Shown here piece after piece: positions 12,299 to 24,345 of a DNA stretch of 64,000 bases. Both the position numbers and the translations under genes were made by a program. The stretch spans positions 169,145,258 through 169,209,257 of the forward strand of contig NC_134361.1 of NCBI RefSeq assembly GCF_048569485.1. The letters run 5' to 3'. A model generated the notes under the pieces. That model saw nothing but the letters and a program-made list of their open reading frames with translations, made no database searches and was not told where the DNA came from. Source of the stretch: Anomaloglossus baeobatrachus. Lineage: Eukaryota; Chordata; Amphibia; Anura; Aromobatidae. Position 1 is the first letter of the stretch. Each line of letters begins with the position of its first letter.

Positions 12299-13215
12299 CT
12301 TCCCTGTTTCATGTGTGTTATGGACTGGCTGGCTCAACAGACGCATCCTCTCTGAACTGTGAGTGTTTTGTAATAACCCGGCCTAAAAAGTGAGGGAAAG
12401 GGAGAAGAGCATGGGAGGAGTTTTAGGCGGGAACCGAAATGGTCGGGTTGGATGGGAATGTGAGAGAAGGAACACTACCTGTGTTTCTTGTCGGAGCATG
12501 GCAGTGTGGGAAGAGGTGCGGTGCCGGCTGCAAGAGATATTGCAAGCTGGACAGTGAGATAACCCCTGGCTGTTAAGTGAGTACTGGACTGAAAAACTCC
12601 CAAAGCCGGCGAAGCCAATCAGAAGAGCAAAGACATCACCTGAAGGAGTCAGGAGACCCTAAGTCCGTGGAGGAGAGTTCCCCATGCCCTGCAAGAAGAA
12701 GTATGCAATGACGACCCTCGAGAATGGACTTGTCACACCTCTACTGTGCCATGAGCCTTTATCGGTGTGTGCACTACTAGGTCATAGCGTAGACCTCAGT
12801 AGCCAAGGCGTGGTGTCCACGTGGCCCCACTAGTGGAGGCCATCTAGGTTGTAATGTAGTTCAATTAAATGTATATTATGTCTGCCTGTGTTGTTGTTTT
12901 ACTGGTGTTTGTGATAGTTGGGGCAACGAATGTGGTACGCTCCAGCTAGGAATTGCAGTTGTTATTTAAAACTTCACTGTTGCCCTTTTTGCATACTCTT
13001 GTTTGCTCACATACACATTTTTCTCTTGCTTGTAAATAAAACACCCTTATTTCTGTAACCTCATCTTGTACCATAATCAAACATCTACACCACGGTGGTT
13101 CCTAGATCATCGCTTCACCTGCATGGGTTAATTTATCTGCTATCACTCATTGCAGCACTCAATCCATATTCTAGGCTATAAAGTGAGCATAAATCACACG
13201 CCAACACAGTCCATA
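12299..13215. other. No gene seen; LTR-like then AT-rich flank
   Basis: 12299-12960 has the mixed, GC-richer look of an LTR with a possible polyadenylation area near 12865 (CAATTAAATG), but no ends could be set. 12960-13215 shows nothing recognisable. Confidence 0.25.
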
Positions 13216-13219
13216 CACC

Positions 13220-14442
13220 CAATTTACACAACACATTTCTAGCTTAAACATTGATCAGTAATAGATCGATGTCTGACAGGTGTAGGCCTGGTCCTTTAAC
13301 ACGTCTGTCACTACAGACAACACACAACTTGGAGACCCAAGTTGGAGTCTCCACATTTCCAAAAATTAGGGGCAAACACCGGTAAATGTGGCATCAATTG
13401 CCCCAGAGTACGAATAGTATAATGCTGCAGCCTGGATGCATGGGACAAGGCCTGGAACAAGAGCTGATCCAGCATTTCTAGCTTTTACATTGATCAATAA
13501 TTGGTGAATGAGTGACTGGTGTAGGCCTGTGCTCTGAGACCCCTGCCACTACAGACAACAGGAAGTCTGCATCAATTGCCCCAGAGTATCCATAGTGTCT
13601 TTGTGCAGCAGTCAGGCATGGGCCATGAACAAGACAGGGTCTGGCCCAACATTTACAGCTTTCAAGTTAAGTTAAAATGAAGAGGTAAGTGGGTGAGTGA
13701 CCGGTGTAGGCCTGCTGTGCTGAGAGCCCCCATACATAATGCAAGAGCTAAAACAGCTTTTCTGCTCAACCACAGTCAGGTGGAAGCAATATTAGCTTCA
13801 CAGACTGTTAGACACATTTAGGCTGGGGCCACACGGGGACTAATGCGATCCTCGCATGACACTCGGCTCATGCTGGCAGCATAGCGGGAGCCGAGTGTCA
13901 TGCGAGTGTCACTGCGACTGAGGTCCGATCATGTGATCGGACCTCAGCTGTGGGGGGTGGGGTGGCAATGAGGAGGGGCGGACCAGCACTGAGGAGGGGC
14001 GGGCCAACACAGAGGAGGAGAGGGAGGGATTTATCTCCCTCTCTCCTACGTAGCCGGCTATTGCCATTCTCGCCCTGCACTCGTGGTACACCAGTGTACT
14101 GCGAGTGCAGTGTGATCTTTCTCTCACCCCATAGTCTTGAATGGGTGCGAGAGAAAGAGACTCGCATTACAATCGCAGCATGCTGCGATTGTTTTCTTGG
14201 TCCGATTGGGGCCGAGCAAATAATTGCTGATTGGTGTTGACACATAGACTAATATTGGTCCGAGTGGAATGCGATGTTTTATCGCATTCCACTCGGTCCG
14301 ATTTTCATGCCGTGTGTCTTAGACCTTAAGGATAGTAAAATAGGTAGATGAGTAAAAGGTAGCTCTAGGCCTGCTAGTTTGGTAGCCCTACTGGTACAGG
14401 CAACACACAAAAGGAGACTGAATTGGCGGTAGTCTGAGAATC
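13220..14442 (+). repeat. Tandem ~200-bp units of a hAT-type element
   Basis: Units starting near 13225, 13470, 13650 and 14330 share ATTTCTAGCTTT, GGTGTAGGCCTG, CACTACAGACAACA and CATCAATTGCCCCAGAGTA. The array is interrupted by the MITE at 13821-14325, and hAT sequence resumes at 16497 after a second MITE. Confidence 0.5.
13821..14325. mobile_element. MITE with TTA target duplication (Harbinger-like)
   Basis: 505 bp between TTA copies at 13818-13820 and 14326-14328. The ends GGCTGGGGCCACACGG and CCGTGTGTCTTAGACC are diverged inverted repeats. A perfect subterminal hairpin (CTCGCATGACACTCGGCTC and its complement) spans 13851-13906. No coding capacity. Confidence 0.65.
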
Positions 14443-14445
14443 TTA

Positions 14446-16493
14446 GGATAAGTTCACACAGTGCGTTTTTCGCGGCGTTTTTTCACAGTTTTCGGGTGCG
14501 TTTTTGCTCAGGAAACTGCATGACTTTGCTTCCCCAGCAAAGTCTATGAGTTTTAATTTTTGCTGTCTGCACACAGCGTTTTTTTTCAGCTGCATTTTTG
14601 TGGTGCCACAAAAACGCAGCATGTCAATTATTCCCGCGTTTTTCACTGCGCTTTTCATCTATTGAGTGCAATGGGATGTTGAAAGACGCAATGAGAAACG
14701 CAAATAGCTGCGTTTTGGTGCGTTTTGGTGCGTTTCTAAGACCAAAAATGCAGCTATAAACGCAGGAGGTGGGTAGTAAAGTGACATGTACAGGAAGAGG
14801 ATTCCTTCTGTCAGTAAATGCAGAAGCGTGAATCCTCCCGGTACCATCACCGCCGCTTCCACCTCCAGTCCTGTGCATGTATGCTGCCGTGCGGCGCCAT
14901 GTTCGGGCGGGAGGTGGAAGCGGCTGCAAAAACAGAAGTGAACAGTAGGAAAAAAAAAATTCATACTCACCTGTCTGCAGACTCCCGGTGCCATGCCCGC
15001 TCCCATCTCTTCTCACGGTATCGCCACCCCCGCTCCAGCTGTGTGCAGATGGCCGGGACACCTCCGATGGATGCAGGACCTGGCGATGGATCACCTGATG
15101 CAGTCACCTGACGCATCAGCTGATCGTAAGTATCGCGGTGACGCGGGCGCCCGGCCGGTTTAACCTATCAGCGGATGCGTCAGGAGACTTCATCCCTGAT
15201 TACCGGCAGCTGCTGCAGCGATCGGACGGGATCAGACTCCTCCAATCGCTCCAGGAGCTGCCAGTAATCAGCACATAAGTGAGTATTTTTTTTTTTTTTG
15301 CACCGATGCATCAGCTGATTGTATAAACGGCTTTTATACAATCAGCTGATGTGTGATGTGCTTCAGACCCTAGAACCTGACACATCATCTGATCGCTTTG
15401 CCTTCCAGCAAATCCATCAGATGATATTGGATCCGGATTGGACGGCGCGGGACCCTTGACCCAGGATTACTGCGGAGGGGGGTTCTTTATTTCACTAAAG
15501 ATGGAGTCACTAATTGTGTTGTGTTTTATTTCTAATAAAAATATTTTTCTGTGTGTTTTGTTTTTTTTTTTATCTTTACTAGAAATTCATGGTGGCCATG
15601 TCTAATATTGGCGTGACACCATGAATTTCGGGCTTAGGGCCAGCTGATAATATACAGCTAGCCCTAACCCCATTATTACCCAGCGAGCCACCCAGCATCA
15701 GGGCAGCTGGAAGAGTTGGATACAGTGCCAGAAGATGGCGCTTCTATGACAGCGCCATTTTCTGGGGTGGCTGCGGGACTGCAATTCACAGCGGGGGTGC
15801 CCAGAAAGCATGGGCACCCTGCACTGTGGATTCCAATCCCCAGCTGCCTAGTTGTACCCGGCTGGACTCAAAAATTGGGCGAAGCCCACGTCATTTTTTT
15901 TTTAAAATTATTTCATGAAATTCATGAAATAATTAAAAAAAAGGGCTTCTCTATATTTTTGGTTCCCAGCCGGGTACAAATAGGCAGCTGGGGTTGGGGG
16001 CAGCCTGTACCTGCCTGCTGTACCCGGCTAGCATACAAAAATATGGCGAAGCCCACGTCATTTTTTTGGGGGCAAAAAACTCCTGCATTCAGTCCTGGAT
16101 GGAGGATGCTGAGCCTTGTAGTTCTTCAGCTGCTGTCTGCTCTCCTGCATACACTATTGGATGGAGTATGCTGAGCCTTGTAGTTCTGCTCCCTCTGCCT
16201 CTCCCTCCAGCATACAGTCCTGTATGGAGCATGCTGAGCCTTGTAGTTCTGCAGCTGTCTGCTCTATTGCATACACTAGTGGAGAATGAAGAACATATTG
16301 AAGAAGGAAATGACATCAGACCTTTTTTTTTCAACAATCTTTAATGGCATTGTTCACTGGTAAAAAACGCATAAAGACGCAGTGAGCAGAAACGCAGCAC
16401 CGTTTTTTGACGCGGGTGCGCTTTTGTGCGGTTTTTGCCGCAAAAAACGCACAAAAACGCAGCGTCAAAAAAACGAAGTGTGTGAACCTAGCC
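14446..16493. mobile_element. 2-kb non-autonomous element, TTA target duplication
   Basis: Terminal inverted repeats GGATAAGTTCACACA and TGTGTGAACCTAGCC (2 mismatches in 15), extended by GCGTTTTT-rich subterminal repeats, lie between TTA copies at 14443-14445 and 16494-16496. Inside are a fold-back around 15900-15960 and three tandem units with GCTGAGCCTTGTAGTTCT (16105-16260). No transposase seen. PIF/Harbinger-like by ends and target. Confidence 0.7.
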
Positions 16494-16496
16494 TTA

Positions 16497-17480
16497 CTGT
16501 GCTAAAACAAAGGGTACATCAAATATGAGTGGGAAATACTAAGGTCGTGGTGGAAGGGTGAATGGGCATGGTGTTGTGATGATGTATTGACGTTGCAGAC
16601 ATATCTGTGGATTAAACAGATGGGTTGTCAGATCAGGACATGTGGTGACATTAAAGGATGGTTATCATGGAACTACATTTCTGGTATATTTCTACTGAAC
16701 ACTTTAGGAGCCACACTTATGGAAACAAGCACAGACCTCAGAAATTCAAACATGAGTGGGAAATACCAAGGTTGTGGTGGAAGGGGGAATAGTCGTGGTG
16801 ATAGAGTTGTACGTGGGGTAGGTGTTAATGCTACTGAAATGTCTACTGGTCTAACACCAGATCGTCCTATCCAAAGACAGCTGACAACTTGTTACTGGAC
16901 TTGACTTCCTTTTACGGCAGCTGTACAACGATGCAAACTTATAGATGAGGTCCAGAAAGTGCATGTACTACAGCGTATGTCAAATGCTGCATCATGTGGC
17001 CTTTAATCCTCTTCTTCCACCTCAATATCACACATAGTACAGTCCTCAAAGGTGGCAACCCAATTACCCTTGTTTCCTCCATGTCACAACTCCCCAACAG
17101 CCAAACATTGGGTGGAACCACAGATTGGTGAGTCTGCAGAGCTGTTCCCACATTCTATTCCATAGGCATAAGAGGTCATCTCCAAAGATTCACAGACTCA
17201 AGAAGAGGAAAGCATCTGCACCAATAGCTAAAATCTTTGTCAGTTGGATCCTGGGCCAGACGAAGTAGGGTGCAAGCAGAATCCAAACCCTTATCACCAG
17301 AGCTTGTCCCCGGGGGTGGAGGTGATCATGATGAGACTCAGATACCTGAGTCGCACGCGTACAGTACTGTGCTGTCAGGGCAGGAAGAAGAGGGTAACTC
17401 TTAGGGCGAGGATTGGAACAACAGAGAGGATGACAGTGAGGTTCTAGAACAAGCACCCTCCCGACTACAGTCCTCATTCA
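16497..17480 (+). pseudogene. hAT element remnant, region upstream of BED finger
   Basis: This decayed sequence aligns by eye with 24400-25080 (GTGGTGGAAGGGGGAATAG; CTGCATCA then GTGGCC) and encodes scraps such as LDPGPDEVG, which resemble SDPGPDEEDAE on the minus strand near 59.8 kb. It is the part of a hAT-family ORF before the BED finger. No continuous frame remains. 17481-17690 is an A/T-rich stretch of unknown origin within it. Confidence 0.5.
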
Positions 17481-17819
17481 ATAATATATTTTTATTTTTT
17501 TTAAACAAAAAGTCCGCCGTAATCCATAGCGATGTCCCACGATGTTCCCCAAAAGTGAACCTGATAGACATAAAAATAGAAAATTATTAAAGAAATAAAG
17601 ACAAAGACACCCTTAAGTCATGAAATCCCCAACTACAAACTTAACCATCTCCCTCTTCCTCCGCTGCTTCTGCCTCCTCCACCTCTTCTAGGACCTCCAC
17701 CTTCTCCCTCAGCCTCTCACTTAATATGACCTATGTCCCAACAGTGCAGAGAGAATCCCCCCACCTCCGTACTACGCAGCCAGAGCTCATCACAATCAGG
17801 CAGTCTTTCAATAAAAATA

Positions 17820-18167
17820 CACTAGAAAACTCAGTCAAATAGATGTAGAATTGTGGACAGCTATCCAGGCTGAATTTGAACAATGGCTGTCTACACTGAA
17901 CCTGGAGTCAAGGAAGGCCATGTGTGATAACGGTGCAAACCTGATGGCAGCCCTATGCCGGGGCAAGCTCACACCATGCCTTGCATGGTGCACATCCTCA
18001 ACCTGGTTGTACAGCAATTTATAGGACATTATCCCACCCTGGATGCGCTGCTGCAAAAAGCACAGTTACTGTGTGCTCAATTATACCGTTCGCACCCCGT
18101 TACTCATCGACTTGAATCGCTACAGACGTTTTTCGGCCTACCGGTTAACTGGTTAATTTGCAATGTG
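17820..18167 (+). pseudogene. hAT transposase core fragment
   Basis: Translation gives a hAT-like core: DNGANLMAAL, then TMPCMVHILNLVVQQFIGHYP, LDALLQKAQLLCAQLYRSHP and FGLPVNWLICNV. The same block is on the minus strand at 62480-63346 (HVPCMAHVLNLVVQQFLNHHP; FGLAVHRLKCDVPTR). Frameshifts split it near 17950, and PLE insertion B cuts it at 18168. hAT transposases cut and paste DNA through an RNase H-like fold; this piece is too short to act. Confidence 0.6.
18153..18167. repeat. Target-site duplication, left, PLE insertion B
   Basis: TTAATTTGCAATGTG, repeated exactly at 21029-21043. Confidence 0.8.
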
Positions 18168-19115
18168 GAAAAAGGGAGAACCAGAGCAAAAAGCTGAATC
18201 AAAAATTACAAAGTTTTTTATTTTTATATTCAAGGTGCACAGTGCAATACATGAAACATTGATGTTCAATAAAAAGAGGGGGTGGGGAGCATAGGAACAA
18301 AACAGATCAACATTAGCCGGGTGTGGACTAACAGGCAAGAAAATGTTCAAATATAGGAAAACCCCTGATTGCCTACAATGAAGAAGATCAATATGCTATA
18401 TGAGGGCATTTGAGTGTGGTTAACCTGGGGGAGTGAAGACACAGAGGACTCAAGCTGTTGGTAGTCAAATGTGGTTTGGCAAAGGAAATGATTAACAATC
18501 AGGAGACAACCCAATGTAGGGGAAATCAGGTCATACATGAATAGCACAAAATCCCAAGTGGGAAGAGATGTGCTCCTGACTGAACAATCAAAGGGCTAAG
18601 CCAAAGGAATGCCACAATGGAAAATGAGGTGTAATCACACAGTTGGACGAACCCCCTAGATTTGTTGAAACAAGGGGGGAGTCAGATGGAAACTGAAAGC
18701 TCTAGGGCAGATCTAGATGTTAGATAAGAGTCATTAATAGGGAGTATAGCTTGCAAACAGGAAAAATTCCAGGATGCAAAGTAGGTGCAATAGTAGTAAA
18801 TTACATGGAGTAAATAAATCCCTACAGAGCAGAGGTACTCCCAACTATATGGCCAAAAATAGGCCAGTAACTACCTAGAGTTAGTGAATGGTGTGAAAAA
18901 TATATATGATGTCCGTGGGACACAGAAACCCCCCCAGGGAGGTTGATAACCCCGAGGCAGGGTAGTAAATGGAAAGTCTGCCAGACAAAAAGCCGAAGGG
19001 GTTTGTTTTGGGTGGAACAAGGAACAACGGCAGGTTAACTCAGCGGCAGAAAGGGGGGTAGAGATAAGGGCAAGTGCCCGGTAGAGTGAACATATGTTAC
19101 CTGAGACCGGTGGCA

Positions 19116-19175
19116 GGGGGCCCGACGCACGTTTCGCGGCTATCAGCGCATCGCTTGCCGCTTCATCATGGGGGA
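19116..19175 (-). ncRNA. Near-consensus hammerhead motif (B, left arm)
   Basis: Mirror of the motif at 19936-19995, reading outward on the minus strand. Confidence 0.5.
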
Positions 19176-19768
19176 AGGTGAGGAGTGGTGCACACATCCG
19201 GTGGAGTGACCCATAAATAGCGCCGCGGAAATGGGAAACACGAATGGAATCCACAGTTCCGGAGTCAGACGGCGCATGCGCGGGTCCGCCAAGAAGTCCC
19301 CCGCTACGTAGCCCCAGCCGTCAAGGAGTCAGGCGCATGCGCGGAGGCCAAGACGAGAACAAATGTTCCCGCAGAGACCACCGCGCACGCGCGGACTCCA
19401 TGGAGACGCCGGAGCGCGGCCAGGGAACAACAGGCGGGCGCACGCACGCGCACAAAACTCCGGACACAGTGGATAGATGAATGGGGAGACAAGGTGACAC
19501 AAAAGAGACGCTTGGCAAAAATGTCTTTTTACCTGTGTTATGTGTTCCGCATGTTGTTCCGCCATCATGTATATTCATAATTTCTGTGGTCTTTGCCAAG
19601 CGTCTCTTTTGTGTCACCTTGTCTCCCCATTCATCTATCCACTGTGTCCGGAGTTTTGTGCGCGTGCGTGCGCCCGCCTGTTGTTCCCTGGCCGCGCTCC
19701 GGCGTCTCCATGGAGTCCGCGCGTGCGCGGTGGTCTCTGCGGGAACATTTGTTCTCGTCTTGGCCTCC

Positions 19769-19839
19769 GCGCATGCGCCTGACTCCTTGACGGCTGGGGC
19801 TACGTAGCGGGGGACTTCTTGGCGGGCCCGCGCATGCGC
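19769..19839. promoter_or_regulatory. NRF-1-like GCGCATGCGC palindromes (B, right arm)
   Basis: GCGCATGCGC at 19769-19778 and 19830-19839, plus a related GCGCGTGCGCGG near 19720, in a GC-rich block ~100 bp upstream of the hammerhead. Mirrored in the left arm. They match the NRF-1 consensus; use as promoter sites is inferred. Confidence 0.45.
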
Positions 19840-19935
19840 CGTCTGACTCCGGAACTGTGGATTCCATTCGTGTTTCCCATTTCCGCGGCGCTATTTATGG
19901 GTCACTCCACCGGATGTGTGCACCACTCCTCACCT

Positions 19936-19995
19936 TCCCCCATGATGAAGCGGCAAGCGATGCGCTGATAGCCGCGAAACGTGCGTCGGGCCCCC
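19936..19995 (+). ncRNA. Near-consensus hammerhead motif (B, right arm)
   Basis: TGATGA is followed by stem II GCGGC/GCCGC, GAAAC, a short stem III, cleavage triplet GTC (985-987) and GGG pairing with upstream CCCC. The base before TGATGA is A rather than the consensus C, so activity is doubtful. Confidence 0.5.
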
Positions 19996-21028
19996 TGCCA
20001 CCGGTCTCAGGTAACATATGTTCACTCTACCGGGCACTTGCCCTTATCTCTACCCCCCTTTCTGCCGCTGAGTTAACCTGCCGTTGTTCCTTGTTCCACC
20101 CAAAACAAACCCCTTCGGCTTTTTGTCTGGCAGACTTTCCATTTACTACCCTGCCTCGGGGTTATCAACCTCCCTGGGGGGTTTCTGTGTCCCACGGACA
20201 TCATATATATTTTTCACACCATTCACTAACTCTAGGTAGTTACTGGCCTATTTTTGGCCATATAGTTGGGAGTACCTCTGCTCTGTAGGGATTTATTTAC
20301 TCCATGTAATTTACTACTATTGCACCTACTTTGCATCCTGGAATTTTTCCTGTTTGCAAGCTATACTCCCTATTAATGACTCTTATCTAACATCTAGATC
20401 TGCCCTAGAGCTTTCGGTTTCCATCTGACTCCCCCCTTGTTTCAACAAATCTAGGGGGTTCGTCCAACTGTGTGATTACACCTCATTTTCCATTGTGGCA
20501 TTCCTTTGGCTTAGCCCTTTGATTGTTCAGTCAGGAGCACATCTCTTCCCACTTGGGATTTTGTGCTATTCATGTATGACCTGATTTCCCCTACATTGGG
20601 TTGTCTCCTGATTGTTAATCATTTCCTTTGCCAAACCACATTTGACTACCAACAGCTTGAGTCCTCTGTGTCTTCACTCCCCCAGGTTAACCACACTCAA
20701 ATGCCCTCATATAGCATATTGATCTTCTTCATTGTAGGCAATCAGGGGTTTTCCTATATTTGAACATTTTCTTGCCTGTTAGTCCACACCCGGCTAATGT
20801 TGATCTGTTTTGTTCCTATGCTCCCCACCCCCTCTTTTTATTGAACATCAATGTTTCATGTATTGCACTGTGCACCTTGAATATAAAAATAAAAAACTTT
20901 GTAATTTTTGATTCAGCTTTTTGCTCTGGTTCTCCCTTTTTCCATGTATTTTGAGCTGCTGAAAACCTGAGCTGGCCTGTCCACCAGGTTTATCTAACTG
21001 TATTTTCCCTATGGAATGTTTATTTCTC

Positions 21029-21043
21029 TTAATTTGCAATGTG
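21029..21043. repeat. Target-site duplication, right, PLE insertion B
   Basis: Exact copy of 18153-18167. Confidence 0.8.
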
Positions 21044-21604
21044 CCTACACGTGGGGCTGCAGTGCCCATGGGCAGCAAGAGTTGCCTAGTCTGGGCCTTT
21101 TTTGAGACTGCAAAGGGGGACCCAACTCACATTATCTGCCAACTTTGTAAACGAGTCAGTAGAGGCATAAATTCCAATAGTTTGAGTTCTACATGCATGA
21201 ACTAAAACATGCGCTTCCATCATGTGTTAGTCTGGGAATGTTACTGTGCTAAAATGTGGCCTAAGGGTACTTGCCAACCACTGGCTGCCCCATCTACGAC
21301 ATCTGCTGCTTCTTCCTCCTCTGTCAAGTGTTCTCACACAGGTCTCCAGCCGCAGAACCTCAACTTATTTACCCGCTACAGCCGGGGTGAGTTACAGCCC
21401 ATGAGCTGTTCCAGAAATGGATATGCCTGATGTTTGCGACCGATCTCATACAAAAAGCACAGCGTATACCCTACTAAACGTTCTATCAGCACTGCAGCCA
21501 GCCCTCAGTCCTGCAGTTGTGGTCACATAAAATATTATTTCCTCCTACACCTGCCAAAGCTAAGAGCTTGAACTTTGCCATATCCAATCTGTTATCCCCG
21601 TAAA
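21044..21604 (+). pseudogene. hAT BED-finger fragment
   Basis: Encodes SCLVWAFFETAKGDPTHIICQLCKRVSRG, a BED-type zinc-finger start with its CxxC pair (the 29-residue stretch is given here in pieces: SCLVWAFFETAKG, then DPTHIICQLCKRVSRG), followed downstream by a serine-rich linker (TTSAASSSSV). Stops and shifts break it before the zinc-binding histidines. It directly follows the DVPTR-type core of 17820-18167 once insertion B is discounted, an order opposite to an intact hAT gene, so the copy is rearranged. Confidence 0.5.
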
Positions 21605-21611
21605 TTATTGC

Positions 21612-21642
<31 letters not shown>

Positions 21643-22245
21643 AATAATAATTATTATTATAGTACCATTTATTCCATGGTGCTTTACATGTGAAAAAGGG
21701 GTATACCTGATAATACAAGGACAATACTCATAAACAATACAAGACATAGACTGGTTCAGGAGGAAAGCAGACCCTGACTGCTAGGGTTCACAGTCTACAC
21801 GTGATGGGTAAGGATACAGTAGGCGAGTACAGTGCAGCAGAACAGTGGACTGAGGGTTAGTGCAGGTTGTAGCCTTGTTGGAAAAGGTGGGTCTTCAGGT
21901 TCCTTTTTAAGGTTTCCACGGTAGGTAAAAAAGGGTGGCAGTGCAATTGGGTTGAAGGAGCAGTTATTTGACAGGAGAAAACCAAATACCCCACCATGCT
22001 TGTTGCTGGGGTGGGGATGTGAGAAAGATGCAACCACCATAAGAAAGTGCAGTGGGAGAGCCAGGTTTTTTAATGGCAAAGAAGGAAAGTTTGTTAGTGG
22101 TGAAAATATCATGATGTATGAAAGTTTGTTACACACAGAGTGTTCAATCCACAGAGCTCTTAATAGAAGAACTGGGGGAACGGGTGGTGGGTGAAAGGGT
22201 ATGAGGTTAAAAAGGTTGTGGAAAGCCATGGTATATCGTGGATGA
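21605..22245 (-). mobile_element. L2/CR1-like LINE 3' end with (TTA)n tail
   Basis: A (TTA)n tract at 21609-21660 is followed by ACCATTTATTCCATGG and TGCTTTACATG, the reverse of the AAGCGCCATGGAATAAAT tail of amphibian and fish L2/CR1-type repeats. The homology seems to run to about 21900; the rest to 22245 is unassigned. 5' truncated, no RT. Confidence 0.45.
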
Positions 22246-22498
22246 GGGCTAGAGATGAGCGAACCTGTTTGATAGAGGTTTGCCAATTTCATATTCGGTA
22301 AGAACTTGAGCCATCCACTAAAAGTTAGTAAAGTTCATTTTTGTTCGTTTTCTGCCCCCGAACGTTGGCCGTGTTTCCAAAAATGCTGTTTTAATAACAT
22401 TTTCTAATTTTGGATAGGATTGTGGTGCTGTTTTATGTGAGGCGTGTAAAATCAGTGGAGAAGGCGAGAATTCTGGACTGGGAGAAGCCAAATGCGTG

Positions 22499-23489
22499 TG
22501 TGTCGCCCAGGGCTATGGGGTACTCGGTCCCGGGCGCTTTATAACTGGGGAATGTCATTTTGGTGGCCATTGCCCGGTCCCATGCCCTTGGGGCTTTTTA
22601 ATGGGGAGTATTTACAGGGGAGTTGAAAGTCATCGGTGTGACGCCACCTGCAGGTTGCGCTTAAGATGATGGAACCGACACTGCTGAGTTGGTTACCCCT
22701 AGGGCTGGTGGTAAATGCAGCCATGGTGGTAGGCCCTCCGCAGATAGGGCTGAGCCCAGGGAGATGTATGGTGTAAGGGAGGACGCACCGGGGGTTGCAG
22801 TTTAACAGTTCTTTACTCATAGTTGGGCCCTTGGACGGCTGGTTCAGATCTCTGTAATTCCAGTGCCACCTTGATGACTCGGTTGCTCTGTCCCCGGCAC
22901 CCTCAGTGTGGTTGGGTCCCTGTAGCTTGGAGCCTGACTGTCCTTTTTGGCAAGCTCCTTGTCCATATGGCAGGCAGTGTGGTCCCTGTAGGGCCGGTCC
23001 GTGTCCTGAACCCTGATCCTTGCTTTACTGCTTGTGCCCCCGGATCTATGGGTCAGTGAGGTCCAGGAAGGTCCCCTCACTGGGCAGGTAATTGCCAGGC
23101 CACGTGAAGCTGACGCCTGACCTTGGGCCCTGTTCCCCGTCGGTGCTCTGGTCCTAGTGGTACTCGGGTGTTCCTACCCTGGCGACCACTCTACTGTGCC
23201 CCCGGGTCACTGTTACATGACTCGGCTCTAGGCACGTCTTTCCACTTCCCTCTCTACTCTTGATTGCTTGTCCCCTCCCACCAGGCTGTCTAGTCCCCTG
23301 GACTGGCACCGCCCTCTAGGTGGCCAACCCCTTTGTCTGACTAACCAATTACCCCTGGTGTGGGTGGGAACTGGGATTTTGGTGTGTGCAGGTGTTACTG
23401 GCACTGGTGTTCCAGGTCCCCGGGGGTAGGCCATGCAGCCTGGTGAGGATGCAGTACCTAGTAGTGCCGTGAGGCTCAGGAGTGCTACA
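22499..23489 (-). mobile_element. Solo LTR, gypsy-like (fossil)
   Basis: 991 bp, TGTGTCGCCC...GTGCTACA on the plus strand. Resembles the LTR at 30532-31617 (CAGGGCTATGGGG, GTGACGCCACCTG). No internal region beside it and no clear target duplication. It interrupts the hAT copy. Confidence 0.6.
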
Positions 23490-23756
23490 TGTGCGGTGCT
23501 ATGGGTATTTTTCATAACCTTGTTTCTGGATGTTGCTGCAGCCAATCAGAAAACATCCACAAAGTTCAGACAGAAGGGCTTCTGTGATTGGCTGCCTAAG
23601 TCACAAGTCTGTGCGCATATAAATCGCAGACATGCTGGCTTGGGGCCATTTTATGAATGTGAAACGTTAGGAAAGCTTCTGCCACCGGTGCTGATAGACA
23701 GTTAGCTTAGCTAGGGGAAATATGCTAGCTAGTTCAGATAGATGGGAGAGCGATAT

Positions 23757-24345
23757 GCAAACACAGTCATAGGTCTTGTTACTTGATAGTGCGTGGCCTA
23801 AAAAATAGCAAGTGAAGTATCTAAAAAGTGTCTCTTGCCAATTTTAATTGCCTGGTGAAAAATATGCAACTACAGTTATAGGTATTGTTACTTGTTAGGG
23901 TCTGGCAATAAAAAGATTTCCTAGGGAAGTATCTAAATAGTAGTTCTGGGCAATTTTAATTGCCTGCTGAAAATTACGCAAACACATTTATAGGTATTGG
24001 TAGTTAGCAGTGCATGGCCAAAAAAGTTGCTAGGGGAGTATCTAAAAAGTGGTACTTGCTAATTTTAATTGCCTAGTCAAAATTCTGAAAAGACAGTTGT
24101 AGGTATTGCTACTTGTTAGTGCCCGGCCTAAAAAAGGTGGTAAGGAAGTATCTAAAAAGTGTTTCTTTGCAACTTAAATTGCCAGCTCTAAATTATGCAG
24201 TGAGATACATGTCTAGGTATTGTTAGAGGTTTCTGCTGAAAATTTTCTATTGAACAAGCTAAAAAGGTCTTCTTGTCACTTTACCATATCTGCTCCAAAT
24301 TATGCAGTGAACCGCCTTTTTAGGTAATGGTACTTTTTAGTGCCT
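23757..24345 (+). repeat. ~110-bp tandem array inside hAT copy
   Basis: Five to six degenerate units, each with GCAAACACA-, TATAGGTATTGTTACTTGTTAG-, GGCCTAAAAA-, AGTATCTAAAAAGTG- and TTTTAATTGCC-like blocks. Confidence 0.7.

Larger units (their letters stand above)
18168..21028. mobile_element. Palindromic Penelope-like insertion B (non-coding)
   Basis: Two ~1.35-kb arms (18168-19519 and 19592-20943) are inverted copies; I counted about three differences. A 72-bp spacer (19520-19591) separates them. The left arm abuts the target duplication; the right arm is followed by a unique 85-bp tail (20944-21028). Each arm has GCGCATGCGC palindromes, then a CTATTTATGG segment, then a near-consensus hammerhead. 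No RT is encoded, so it would have depended on another element. The host sequence is a hAT core. Confidence 0.75.

Noticed and set aside
18871-20288. Open frames in palindrome B
   Set aside because: Each appears twice as a mirror pair and matches no domain; they are by-products of stop-poor GC-rich arms.
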